From NCBI RefSeq assembly GCF_003999255.1, contig NZ_CP034791.1, positions 639,001 to 703,000 of the forward strand: a stretch of DNA of 64,000 nt, given 5' to 3'. Below the pieces are notes generated by a model. It saw nothing but the letters and a program-made list of their open reading frames with translations. It did not search any database and was not told the origin of the DNA. Made by a program: the position numbers and the translations under genes. Source of the stretch: Caldicellulosiruptor changbaiensis (GTDB taxonomy: Bacteria; Bacillota; Thermoanaerobacteria; Caldicellulosiruptorales; Caldicellulosiruptoraceae). Shown piece by piece: positions 37,663 to 46,532 of the stretch (the stretch's first letter is position 1; the number at the start of each line of letters is the position of its first letter).

Positions 37663-38913
37663 ATGGCTAATGTCACAAGTTTTTACCTCAGCAGAGTTAT
37701 TGGCAACAAGGTATACTCAGAAGACAAAAAAGTTCTGGGAAGACTCGTGGACCTAATTGTTGACGCAAAGAACATCAGGCCCAAAGTAATTGCTGCAAAA
37801 GTCAAAAGCGGAAAGAATGTCCAAATAGTAGACTTTTCGTTCTTTATAATTTACAAGGAAAAAGGGCAATATGTAATTGAGACCAGGAACTTAAAGCCAA
37901 TTGATGTGCAAAAAGAAGATACGATAATGCTTGTAAAGCATATCCTTGACAAGCAGATAGTTGATATGAACGGCAGAAAGGTTGTAAGGGTAAATGATAT
38001 AAGACTTGCAATTTTATCAACAGGCGTTTATGTAATTGCAGTTGATATTGGATTAGAAGGGTTGTTGAGGAGGCTTGGTCTTGCAAAGCCTCTCAAAAAG
38101 GTATTAAAACCTCTTGGCAAGAGCATCCCATCTCGACTCATCTTATGGGATGACGTTGAGCCTCTTGCATCACCGCGCTCGGATTTAAAACTTTCAACCA
38201 CATACTCAAAGCTCTCAACTTTACATCCGTCGGATTTAGCAGATATCATTGAAGAGCTTGACAAAAAGACTCAAGCATATGTATTTTCAACTTTGGACGA
38301 GGAAAAGGCAGCAGATGTTTTGGAAGAGCTTGATGTTGAGGCACAGCGGAATGTCCTCGAGAGTCTTCCTGTTGAAAAGGCTGCAGATTTGCTTGAAAAG
38401 ATGCCAGCAGACGAGGTTGCAGACATATTGGATGAGATAAAAGAGGAAAGAGCAGAAGAGCTTTTGAACGAGATGGAAAAAGAGGCATCAGAGGAAGTAA
38501 AAGAGCTGATGGAGTATCCCGAGAACACTGTTGGAAGTATTATGACAACAGATTTTATCGCGTTCAAGACCCACTTTACAGTTGAGCAAACAATAGAAGA
38601 ACTAAGACGATTAAAACCAGAGCCAGATGAAATTTACTATTTATACGTTGTTGACAATGAAGAGAGGCTTTGCGGTGTTGTGTCTTTGCGCGACTTGGTA
38701 ATTTCTGAGCCACAAACTCCACTTTATGAGATTATGAGCAGAAATGTTGTGTATGTAAAAGATATGGACAATGTAAACTCTCTTGTATCGATTATTTCAA
38801 AATACAGCTTATTGGCTGTCCCTGTGGTTGATGATGACAAAAGACTCATTGGCGTTGTGATAATAAATGACATAGTTTATGAACTACTCAAAGTACGAAA
38901 AAAATTAGTATAG
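37663..38913 (+). CDS. PRC-barrel / MgtE N-domain / CBS protein without channel domain
   Basis: 416 residues, all soluble. A PRC-barrel-like region fills about 1-150, then the MgtE N superhelical repeat at about 185-285 (HPSDLADIIEELDKKTQAYVF ... PADEVADILDEI), then a CBS pair (VGSIMTTDFIAF ... VSLRDLVISEP; IMSRNVVYV ... LIGVVIINDIVYELL). In true MgtE these domains sense cytosolic magnesium and gate a C-terminal five-helix channel, which is absent here. Its place under an M-box and 33 bases before an NRAMP-like transporter suggests it senses magnesium for that transporter. It should not be named a full MgtE. Confidence 0.88.
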   Translation: MANVTSFYLSRVIGNKVYSEDKKVLGRLVDLIVDAKNIRPKVIAAKVKSGKNVQIVDFSFFIIYKEKGQYVIETRNLKPIDVQKEDTIMLVKHILDKQIVDMNGRKVVRVNDIRLAILSTGVYVIAVDIGLEGLLRRLGLAKPLKKVLKPLGKSIPSRLILWDDVEPLASPRSDLKLSTTYSKLSTLHPSDLADIIEELDKKTQAYVFSTLDEEKAADVLEELDVEAQRNVLESLPVEKAADLLEKMPADEVADILDEIKEERAEELLNEMEKEASEEVKELMEYPENTVGSIMTTDFIAFKTHFTVEQTIEELRRLKPEPDEIYYLYVVDNEERLCGVVSLRDLVISEPQTPLYEIMSRNVVYVKDMDNVNSLVSIISKYSLLAVPVVDDDKRLIGVVIINDIVYELLKVRKKLV

Positions 38914-38946
38914 CCGAAGTATTGACGGTAAATGAGGTGATAGAAG

Positions 38947-40194
38947 ATGCCACAGATAGCAAAAGGGCAGCGTCTTAAGAATATACTTTTCATATTAAGT
39001 ATTATTGGACCAGGGCTTGTGACTGCAACTGCTGATAATGACGCATCAGGAATTGCGACATACGCAATGGTTGGTGCAATGTTTGGCTACAAGATGCTTT
39101 GGGGGCTATTTTTAATAACAATCAGTTTAGCAGTTATCCAAGAAATGGCTGCACGAATGGGCGTTGTAACAGGGAAAGGTCTTTCTGACCTTATCAGGGA
39201 GCACTTTGGTGTCAAGATGACATTTTTTGCGATGATTACCCTGCTTATTGCTAATCTTACAACGACAATTGGTGAGTTTGCAGGTATTGCAGCAAGTCTT
39301 GAGATATTTGGAGTCTCAAAATATATCTCAGTTCCTTTAACAGCTATTTTTGTATGGTATATTATAAACAAAGGTTCATATAAAAAAACAGAGAAATTTT
39401 TTCTTGCTCTCATGGTAATATATATAAGCTATATAATTTCAGGTTTTTTAGCAAAGCCGGAGTGGAAAGAGGTATTTAAAAATACATTTGTTCCTTCTTT
39501 CAGTTTCAATTCGAGTTTCATTTTAATTTTTATTGCGATGATAGGAACAACAATTACTCCTTGGATGCAATTTTATCTGCAGTCATCTGTGGTTGACAAA
39601 GGTGTTGATGTAAAAAACCTCAAATACCAAAGATGGGATGTGTTTTTGGGAGCGTTCTGGACAGATTTTATTGCATTTTTCATTGTTGTTGCAACAGCAG
39701 CAACCTTGCACAAACATGGGATTGTGATTGAAACAGCGGAAGATGCAGCAAAAGCTCTTCAGCCCTTTGCAGGAAAATATGCATCAGCACTTTTTGCAGT
39801 TGGACTTTTTGGGGCATCACTATTGGGAGCGCATATTTTACCTTTATCTACTGCATATGCTGTAACTGAAGCTTTTGGGTTTGAAAATGGACTGAACAAG
39901 AAGATGAGAGAAGCGCCTGTTTTTTATGGTTTAATACTTTTGTTCATTGTCATAGGAGCAGGTGTTATTTTACTTCCAAATATTCCTTTAATAAAACTTA
40001 TGATAATCGCTCAAGAAATTAATGGTATATTGCTACCAATAATCTTAATTTATATGTTAAAGCTGACAAATGACAAAGAGATTATGGGGGAGTATGTAAA
40101 TTCGAGAACATTTAATATAATTGCGTGGATAACAGTTGTATTTATAATAATTCTCACATTAATACTGCTTGTCGAGCCTTTCTTAGGTGTGTAA
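38947..40194 (+). CDS. NRAMP-family transporter, magnesium-type (NRMT-like)
   Basis: 415 residues, about 11 membrane helices. It is an SLC11/NRAMP-fold protein (SIIGPGLVTATADNDASGIAT at the first helix). The classic helix-1 DPGN reads DASG (Asp 32 kept, Asn lost), and the helix-6 A-x-x-M-P-H reads T-x-x-T-P-W at about residues 201-206. Loss of the soft Met ligand is a feature of NRAMP-related magnesium transporters, and the upstream M-box agrees. Substrate magnesium is therefore favoured over manganese or iron, as inference. The start ATG has GAGGTGATAG upstream. Confidence 0.85.
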   Translation: MPQIAKGQRLKNILFILSIIGPGLVTATADNDASGIATYAMVGAMFGYKMLWGLFLITISLAVIQEMAARMGVVTGKGLSDLIREHFGVKMTFFAMITLLIANLTTTIGEFAGIAASLEIFGVSKYISVPLTAIFVWYIINKGSYKKTEKFFLALMVIYISYIISGFLAKPEWKEVFKNTFVPSFSFNSSFILIFIAMIGTTITPWMQFYLQSSVVDKGVDVKNLKYQRWDVFLGAFWTDFIAFFIVVATAATLHKHGIVIETAEDAAKALQPFAGKYASALFAVGLFGASLLGAHILPLSTAYAVTEAFGFENGLNKKMREAPVFYGLILLFIVIGAGVILLPNIPLIKLMIIAQEINGILLPIILIYMLKLTNDKEIMGEYVNSRTFNIIAWITVVFIIILTLILLVEPFLGV

Positions 40195-40222
40195 AAGTAA
40201 ATCAACTTTTGATTTTTAAACT

Positions 40223-41353
40223 ATTATACAGAGGTTGTTGAATAAAAGAAATAACCATATAAAGTAAACATAGTAACAAATGAAAAAAACCCCTTGTGTT
40301 ATAATTTAATTTAAGAGAAAACCACAACAAAACACAAGGGGGAAAAGATATACTCATGAATATTAAAGCACAAAATAAGAAATTTTTAAAGCTACTTTTT
40401 GTAGTGAAAAAGGTTACTGAAGCTCTGACAAGGAGAATAAAGCACAATAGAAGAGGACGCCCAAGGAAATTTAATTTGTTTCAAATAATAGCTTGTCTGG
40501 TTTACAAAGTTAAGAAGGGGATAAAGAGTTTCAGAGAATTAGAATATCGAATAAATCAAGACACAGAGTTTAAGCAAGTAGTAGGTATAGAAGAAAGTCC
40601 GGACTATTCATATTTTGCGAAGTTGTCAAGAAAAATAGAAAAAGAATACATGCAAGATATAAAAGACATATTAATAGCTAAGATAGAACCTGATATGAGT
40701 ATAGCGATAGTAGATTCTACACCTTTGAGAAGTGCCAAAAATGATTCAGAAGCAAAAATAGGTATACATATTACAATAGGATTTTACAGGGGATACAAAT
40801 TACATCTTTTGTGTACAGGTAAAGAAGAAGTAATACCACTTTTCTGGATTTTAACAGGGGCAAATGAACATGACTCAAGACAAGAAGAGCTTTTATATAG
40901 GGCATGGGGCTTTGGCTGTGAGATTGTATTAGCAGATGCGGGATACGATTGTAGCAGATGGTTTAATATAGCAAATGAGCTTAAGGTTAAATTTGTTGCT
41001 GGGATAAACAAAAGAAACATGAAAGATAAAAACAATGTTAAGAATGTTTTTAGAAGAAATAACATAAGATTTTTAGAAACTGAAGAGGGCAAAAAGCTAT
41101 ACAAGCATAGAACAAAGATTGAAAGACTATTTAGTAAATTAAAAGGTGAATATAATCTTGAGAATGTAAGGCTCAGGAGGTTTAAGAATTATAAAAGGTA
41201 TATTGATTGGATACTAATTACTTTTTTGTTTGAGCAACTTCTCAGAAAAGTAGAAGGTAAGAAGTTTTCTTTCGCATATGAATGGAATCAATAACTTTTG
41301 CTCATTTTATGTATTATTGGTAATAATTTTTATTCAACAACCTATATTATACA
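40223..41353 (+). mobile_element. Insertion sequence, about 1.1 kb, with terminal inverted repeats
   Basis: The ends AGGTTGTTGAATAAAA (from 40232) and its inverse (to 41343) are imperfect inverted repeats over 25 bases with 16 outer bases identical. ATTATACA occurs just outside both ends (40223-40230 and 41346-41353), which may be an eight-base target duplication. One transposase gene fills the inside. It landed between the NRAMP gene and tRNA-Ser and looks intact, so it may be recent. IS family is uncertain (IS4/IS5-type DDE). Confidence 0.85.
40356..41294 (+). CDS. DDE transposase (IS4/IS5-type)
   Basis: 312 residues. The N-terminal part has the helical region with GRPRKFNLFQIIACLVYKVK. 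The DDE residues are likely Asp in AIVDSTPLRS, Asp in IVLADAGYD and Glu in RTKIERLFSKLKGEYNLENVR. The YREK-like ending and length fit IS4/IS5-group enzymes. It cuts and rejoins the element ends. There is no frameshift or stop. Confidence 0.9.
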   Translation: MNIKAQNKKFLKLLFVVKKVTEALTRRIKHNRRGRPRKFNLFQIIACLVYKVKKGIKSFRELEYRINQDTEFKQVVGIEESPDYSYFAKLSRKIEKEYMQDIKDILIAKIEPDMSIAIVDSTPLRSAKNDSEAKIGIHITIGFYRGYKLHLLCTGKEEVIPLFWILTGANEHDSRQEELLYRAWGFGCEIVLADAGYDCSRWFNIANELKVKFVAGINKRNMKDKNNVKNVFRRNNIRFLETEEGKKLYKHRTKIERLFSKLKGEYNLENVRLRRFKNYKRYIDWILITFLFEQLLRKVEGKKFSFAYEWNQ

Positions 41354-41362
41354 AAATAAAAA

Positions 41363-41455
41363 TGGCGGAGAGAGTGGGATTCGAACCCACGGTACCGCTT
41401 TTGGCGGTACGCGCGATTTCGAGTCGCGTGCCTTCGACCACTCGGCCATCTCTCC
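41363..41455 (-). tRNA. tRNA-Ser (anticodon CGA)
   Basis: Read on the minus strand: acceptor GGAGAGA with TCTCTCC, anticodon stem CGCGACT-CGA-AATCGCG, a long variable arm (GTACCGCCAAAAGCGGTAC) as expected for serine, T loop GGTTCGAATCC, and an encoded CCA end. 93 bases. It reads UCG codons. Confidence 0.95.
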
Positions 41456-41480
41456 GCCTCTTTTTATTTTTGCACTATCG

Positions 41481-41509
41481 ATTATAATCTATCTTTTGCT
41501 CATTTTCAA
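41481..41509 (-). promoter_or_regulatory. Sigma-A promoter of tRNA-Ser
   Basis: On the minus strand TTGAAA, a 17-base spacer and TATAAT, about 25 bases before the tRNA. Confidence 0.6.
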
Positions 41510-41531
41510 GACAAAGATTTTCATTTTGCAA

Positions 41532-41560
41532 TTGACAATTCCACAAAATAGAAGTAATAT
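41532..41560 (+). promoter_or_regulatory. Sigma-A promoter before the broken thioesterase gene
   Basis: TTGACA (perfect -35, 41532-41537), a 17-base spacer, TAATAT (41555-41560). Confidence 0.6.
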
Positions 41561-41656
41561 ATTTATTAAAGTGAATATTGTGAACAAAATTGTGCACCAT
41601 AATAAAGTACTAATACATGAGAGACTTTATTACCCAACTTTAAGGAGGCAAGAAAG

Positions 41657-42054
41657 TAGAAAAAACTAGGGCTTGTAGTTGGACTAAGGAAAGAAATAGC
41701 AGCCACAGTCACAGATGACATGCTTGCTTCGCATTTTCAAAGTGGGTTTTTAGATGTGTTTGCAACACCTTCAATGATAACACTGATGGAGAAGGCAGAA
41801 CTTTCGTGTGATCAGGAGCGTTTAGAAGATGGGTATACAACAGTTGGAAGCAGAGTTGAAATTTTTCACATAGCACCAACTCCAAAAGGAATGGAAGGGA
41901 AGGCTGTTGCTAACTAATTGATATCCAAGACAGAAAACTCATTTTTAAAGTTGAGGCTTATGACAAGTTTGAGAAGATAGGCAAGGGAATTCACGAGAGG
42001 TTTATTGTTAACAAAGAGAAGTTTTTGCAAAAGACATATCAAAAGGCAAGGTGA
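41657..42054 (+). pseudogene. FlK-like hotdog-fold thioesterase, broken
   Basis: The frame reads KKLGLVVGLRKEIAATVTDD then SGFLDVFATPSMITLMEKAE and GYTTVGSRVEIFHIAPTPKG, clearly the fluoroacetyl-CoA-thioesterase-like family. Two lesions are visible. The expected start, eight bases after TAAGGAGG, is a TAG (41657-41659), as if TTG or ATG had mutated. A one-base loss near 41916 moves the ending (LIDIQDRKLIFKVEAYDKFE ... NKEKFLQKTYQKAR) into another frame, and the frame before it stops at 41915-41917. A good promoter and ribosome site remain. No other start is plausible except an internal ATG at 41720. Confidence 0.75.
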
Positions 42055-42060
42055 TCTTGT

Positions 42061-43725
42061 TTGAAAAGCACATCAAAACTACAAGAGATGAAGTTAAAAA
42101 ATATTACCGAGATAGCAGAAAGTGTAGGTCTGAGCGAAGATGACATTGAGCTTTATGGAAAGTACAAAGCAAAGATAAGTTTAAATGTTCTAAAGCGAAA
42201 ACCCCAGCAAAGAGAAGGTAAAGTAATTTTGGTCACATCAATAAACCCAACGCCATACGGTGAGGGCAAGACAACAACAGCAATTGGCCTTTCGATGGCT
42301 ATAAACAGGCTTGGATTTAAATCAATTGTAACACTGAGAGAGCCTTCCTTAGGACCATATTTGGGAATTAAAGGTGGGGCAACAGGGGGTGGAGTTGCTC
42401 AGGTTTTGCCGAGCACTGATATAAACCTTCACTTTACAGGCGACATTCACGCGGTGACAAGCGCAAATAATCTACTTTGCGCCGCGGTTGACAATCACAT
42501 CTACCATGGAAATGAACTAAATATCAATCCAAAAGCTGTAATGGTAAAAAGAGCAATGGATATGAATGATAGGGCTTTAAGAAATATTGTCATTGGGCTT
42601 GGAGATGGGCAAAGAGGTGCTGTGCGTGAAGACGGATTTATCATTTCTGTTGCTTCAGAAGTGATGGCAATACTTTGCCTGTCAAATGGGTTAGATGACT
42701 TAAAAGAGAGGCTTGGGAACATCTTAGTAGGTTTTTCTTATGACAAAAAGCCTATATACGCCAAGGACTTGAAGGTTCATGGGGCAATGGCGCTCTTGTT
42801 AAAAGACGCTATAAAACCAAATCTTGTTCAGACATCAGAAGCTACTGCTGCAATAATCCATGGAGGGCCGTTTGCAAACATTGCACACGGCACAAACAGC
42901 ATAATTGCAATTAAGATGGCACAAAAGCTTTCAGATTATGTTGTTGTTGAAGCTGGGTTTGGAGCAGACCTGGGTGCTGAAAAGTTTGTCAATATAGTAT
43001 CAAGAAAAAGTGGTATATACCCATCAGCTGCAGTTATGGTTGTGACTACAAAAGCGCTAAAATACCATGGCAGCATGGGGGCAATAGAGAATTTGACAAG
43101 TGAAAATATAGATACGCTAAAAAAAGGCTTTAAAAACTTAGAAAAGCACATAGAGAATTTAAAGCTATTGGGGCTTGAGACTATTGTAACTTTAAATAGA
43201 TTTCCACATGATACTGCTGCTGAAATTTCAGAGATAGAATCTTTTTGCAAAGAGCGCGAAGTTGAATTTGCTGTCTCAGAAGCCTATGAGCTTGGTTCAG
43301 AAGGTGCTTTGGATTTGGCACAAAAAGTTATTGAGGTAGCAAGTAGAAAAAGGAAAATAAACTTTGTTTATGAGGATTCAGACCCTGTTGAAGAAAAGAT
43401 AAGAAAGGTTGCAAAGACAATTTATGGTGCTGCAGATGTGCAGTTTTCAAAATCAGCACTTTTGGGTTTAGAACTAATCAAAAAGCTCAATATTGAGCAT
43501 TTTCCCATTTGCATGGCAAAGACCCAGTATTCCTTGTCAGATGACCCAAAACTTTTAGGCAGGCCAAAGGACTTTGTTTTGAATGTTAATGAGATAAGGA
43601 TTAACAATGGTGCGCAGTTTATTGTAGCAATCTGTGGTGACATTATGACAATGCCAGGGCTTTCAAAAGACTATGCTGCACTTCATCTTGACATTGATGA
43701 AGATGGAAATGTGGTGTGGGTTTGA
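42061..43725 (+). CDS. fhs: Formate-tetrahydrofolate ligase
   Basis: 554 residues, full length. It makes 10-formyl-tetrahydrofolate from formate with ATP for one-carbon metabolism. The P-loop is TPYGEGKTTTAIGL near residue 67. EPSLGPYLGIKGGATGGG, DIHAVTSANNLL and the ending AGDIMTMPGLSKDYAA-like (CGDIMTMPGLSK) are all family features. It starts with TTG 42061, six bases after the broken thioesterase gene. Confidence 0.96.
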   Translation: MKSTSKLQEMKLKNITEIAESVGLSEDDIELYGKYKAKISLNVLKRKPQQREGKVILVTSINPTPYGEGKTTTAIGLSMAINRLGFKSIVTLREPSLGPYLGIKGGATGGGVAQVLPSTDINLHFTGDIHAVTSANNLLCAAVDNHIYHGNELNINPKAVMVKRAMDMNDRALRNIVIGLGDGQRGAVREDGFIISVASEVMAILCLSNGLDDLKERLGNILVGFSYDKKPIYAKDLKVHGAMALLLKDAIKPNLVQTSEATAAIIHGGPFANIAHGTNSIIAIKMAQKLSDYVVVEAGFGADLGAEKFVNIVSRKSGIYPSAAVMVVTTKALKYHGSMGAIENLTSENIDTLKKGFKNLEKHIENLKLLGLETIVTLNRFPHDTAAEISEIESFCKEREVEFAVSEAYELGSEGALDLAQKVIEVASRKRKINFVYEDSDPVEEKIRKVAKTIYGAADVQFSKSALLGLELIKKLNIEHFPICMAKTQYSLSDDPKLLGRPKDFVLNVNEIRINNGAQFIVAICGDIMTMPGLSKDYAALHLDIDEDGNVVWV

Positions 43726-43786
43726 ATATTAATTTTTTTAAACTAAGTATGTGCACAAAATTGTGAGCAAGGAGGTTGAGATTGAT

Positions 43787-45037
43787 ATGATTGACACAAC
43801 CAAATTTTCACTTGCTGATTTTATGAAGAGTGAAGACAAAAACATAATGGAACTTGCAAAGGAGTTTTGGGAATACAAAGAAGACTATGTCAGAAGAAGA
43901 CATTATCAGTACAGACGAGTTTCTATCACAGGTTCTGGCCCAACTATGAAGATAATTGACCACTATACAGGCGAAATTAGAGAGATGATAAACCTTGCGT
44001 CAAATGACTATCTAAATCTTACCAAACATCCAAGGACTATAAAGGCAGGGATTGAGGCGCTTAAGAAATATGGAACGGGTGCTGGGTCTGTGCCACTTCT
44101 GGGTGGAACACTTGATATACATGTTGAACTTGAGAAGAAGATTGCAAAATTCAAAGGATGCGAAGATGCACTCATATACACAAGCGGATATGGTTCTAAC
44201 TTAGGAACAATATCTGCAATTTTACATGAAAAAGATGTTGCTATCTTAGACATGTACGTTCATGCAAGTATAATTGACGGATGCAGAAATACAAATGTAG
44301 AGTTTTTTAGGCACAACAACATGGACTCGTTAGAGAAGGTACTTAAAAAAGTAAAAGACAAATACAATACAAAACTTGTAATAGTTGATGGTGTTTACTC
44401 AATGGATGGTGACATTGCACCACTTGACCAGATTGTTGAGATTGCTCACGCTTATGGTGCATTTGTAATGGTAGATGAAGCACATGCAACAGGTGTGATT
44501 GGCAAGAATGGGCGTGGTACACCTGAACACTGCAATGTTGAAGGAAAGGTTGACATAGTTGCAGGTACACTTTCAAAAGCTTTGGGTGCAGTTGGTGGAT
44601 TTATTGCAACAAACAAGGAACTTGTGAATTATCTACACTTTTACTCAAGAGCGTATATGTTCTCAACAGCACCAACTCCACAAGCAACTGCTTCACTGAT
44701 TGAGGCTTTGAATGTCATTGAAGAAGAACCAGAGCTAAGACAGAGGCTTTGGGATAATATAAGATACTTCAGAGAAAACTTATTAAAGCTTGGGTTTAAT
44801 ATTGGCAATCAGCAGACAGCAATATTCCCGATTATAATAGGTGATGATTATAAAGTGAAAGAGATGTGTAGAGAACTTCACGAGGCAGGTATCTATGTGA
44901 ACCCTGTATTCTACCCGGCTGTTCCAAGAAGGTTGTCACGCATAAGAATTTCACTTACAGCAGGGCATACAAAAGAGCATCTTGACAGGACATTAGATGT
45001 TCTTCAACACTTAGGGAAGAAATACGGTATAATATAA
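43787..45037 (+). CDS. kbl: Glycine C-acetyltransferase / alpha-oxoamine synthase (Kbl-like)
   Basis: 416 residues from ATG 43787, with AAGGAGG 11 bases upstream; GTG 43751 is also in frame. This is a PLP enzyme of the alpha-oxoamine synthase family: NLASNDYLNL, YGTGAGSVPLLGGT, VDEAHATGVIG, and GTLSKALGAVGGF with the PLP Lys. It has an N-terminal extension of about 50 residues compared with short Kbl proteins. The Tdh-like dehydrogenase next door points to threonine breakdown via 2-amino-3-ketobutyrate. BioF or serine palmitoyltransferase-like activity is the alternative. Confidence 0.8.
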   Translation: MIDTTKFSLADFMKSEDKNIMELAKEFWEYKEDYVRRRHYQYRRVSITGSGPTMKIIDHYTGEIREMINLASNDYLNLTKHPRTIKAGIEALKKYGTGAGSVPLLGGTLDIHVELEKKIAKFKGCEDALIYTSGYGSNLGTISAILHEKDVAILDMYVHASIIDGCRNTNVEFFRHNNMDSLEKVLKKVKDKYNTKLVIVDGVYSMDGDIAPLDQIVEIAHAYGAFVMVDEAHATGVIGKNGRGTPEHCNVEGKVDIVAGTLSKALGAVGGFIATNKELVNYLHFYSRAYMFSTAPTPQATASLIEALNVIEEEPELRQRLWDNIRYFRENLLKLGFNIGNQQTAIFPIIIGDDYKVKEMCRELHEAGIYVNPVFYPAVPRRLSRIRISLTAGHTKEHLDRTLDVLQHLGKKYGII

Positions 45038-45062
45038 ATCAAGGCATGCTTTTAAGTTGCAA

Positions 45063-45102
45063 AGAGGCTGCAATTTTAATTGTTGCAGCCTCTAAAAATT
45101 TA
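45063..45102 (+). terminator. Intrinsic terminator after the Kbl-like gene
   Basis: AGAGGCTGCAA (45063-45073) pairs with TTGCAGCCTCT (45083-45093), then AAAAATTT. It lies inside the gap before the dehydrogenase, about 35 bases from its start. Confidence 0.7.
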
Positions 45103-45138
45103 TCACTGATTATTTATAGGAAGGAGTTGAATTACGAA

Positions 45139-46356
45139 ATGAAAGCAGTTGTCTTTGACGCGAGTGTAGGAAAATATATAAGAACCTTAGTTTTAGGGAA
45201 AATTTCAAAGAAATTTTTCTACAATAGGCTATCGTGTATCCAGCTCAAAGATATTCCCGAGCCAAAACTTCCATCTGAAAACTATGTCAAGATAAAAACA
45301 ATGTACGCAGGGATTTGTGGTTCTGACCTGAACCTAATTTTTTTGCATGACTCGCCTTCAACCTCGCCATTTGCTTCATTCCCATTTGTAATTGGCCATG
45401 AAAACCTTGGAGTGATAGTTGAAAAGGGGGAGAATGTAACAGAATTTGAGATAGGTGACAGGGTGATTGTAGACCCAGTTTTGGACTGTGACGCAAGAGA
45501 ACTTCCAAGATGTCCTTCATGCCAAGAGGAAGAGTTTTCAACCTGTTTAAATATTACAGAAGGCAAGCTCAAGCCAGGTACCATAATGGGTGCCTGCAAC
45601 TCAACAGGTGGTTCATGGGGAGAGTATTTTGTTGCTCACAAGTCACAAGTTATAAAGGTACCTAATTCTGTTAAAGATGAAGAAGCAATTTTGGTAGATC
45701 CATTAGCGTCTGCCCTTCATCCTGTTATGAGAAATTTCCCGAAAGATTCTGATATGGTTTTGGTATACGGTGCTGGGATAATAGGACTTTTGGTGGTCTG
45801 GAGTCTGAGAAAACTTGGTTGCAAAGCAGACATCACAACAATTGCAAAATATAAGTTTCAAGCTGACTTGGCAATGGAATTTGGCGCAAACAGGGTTGTA
45901 AGGCCGTCAGAAGATTATTTAGAAGAGCTTGCAAAGGTGTGCGGTGCTAAGATTTTCAAGCCAATGATTGGGGAGAAAGTCTTGCTTGGCGGGTTTGACA
46001 AGGTGTTTGACTGCGTTGGTTCAAAGAAAACTATTCGAGATGGTATGTGGCTTACAAAGCAGCGCGGAAGCTATGTTTTGGTTGGCCTTGCTTCAGTTGT
46101 GAAGGATTTGGATTTGACTCCAATTTGGTTCAAAGAGCTAAATGTAAAAGGAGCTTATTGCTATAGTACAGAGAATGTGAACGAGTATAGAATCTCTACC
46201 TACCAGCTTGCATTAAATCTTATACAGCAATTTGGAATTCCGTATGATAAATTGATCACTCACTATTTTAACATAAATGACTATCAAAAAGCGATAGAGG
46301 TAGCGTCTTCAAAGGGAAGTGAGAAGAGTATAAAAGTTGTGTTTAAATTTTTGTGA
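45139..46356 (+). CDS. Zinc-dependent medium-chain dehydrogenase, threonine dehydrogenase-like
   Basis: 405 residues from ATG 45139, which has AAGGAGTTG just upstream. The catalytic zinc residues lie in AGICGSDLN and GHENLGVIVEKG. A structural-zinc cysteine set appears at ARELPRCPSCQEEEFSTC. The NAD fold is at VLVYGAGIIGLLVVW. It is longer than usual in the first 60 residues. With the Kbl-like gene before it, L-threonine 3-dehydrogenase is a reasonable guess; another alcohol or polyol substrate cannot be excluded. Confidence 0.75.
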   Translation: MKAVVFDASVGKYIRTLVLGKISKKFFYNRLSCIQLKDIPEPKLPSENYVKIKTMYAGICGSDLNLIFLHDSPSTSPFASFPFVIGHENLGVIVEKGENVTEFEIGDRVIVDPVLDCDARELPRCPSCQEEEFSTCLNITEGKLKPGTIMGACNSTGGSWGEYFVAHKSQVIKVPNSVKDEEAILVDPLASALHPVMRNFPKDSDMVLVYGAGIIGLLVVWSLRKLGCKADITTIAKYKFQADLAMEFGANRVVRPSEDYLEELAKVCGAKIFKPMIGEKVLLGGFDKVFDCVGSKKTIRDGMWLTKQRGSYVLVGLASVVKDLDLTPIWFKELNVKGAYCYSTENVNEYRISTYQLALNLIQQFGIPYDKLITHYFNINDYQKAIEVASSKGSEKSIKVVFKFL

Positions 46357-46532
46357 TTTTTGTATAGATAAGAGGGTATTGATGAATACATTGAAAAGAT
46401 ATTAAAATTGAATTGATATGAAGTAGAGAATTTTTCATGTATCTTTACAAAAACTTAATGTGTATATTTATCAAGAAAATGGGTATATATTTAGAAGAAA
46501 ACATGAAAGGAATTAGGTAGTTGGTGAGATGA

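Noticed and set aside
41278-41669. Plus-strand frames over the tRNA-Ser gene
   Set aside because: They are only the complement of the tRNA and its flank.
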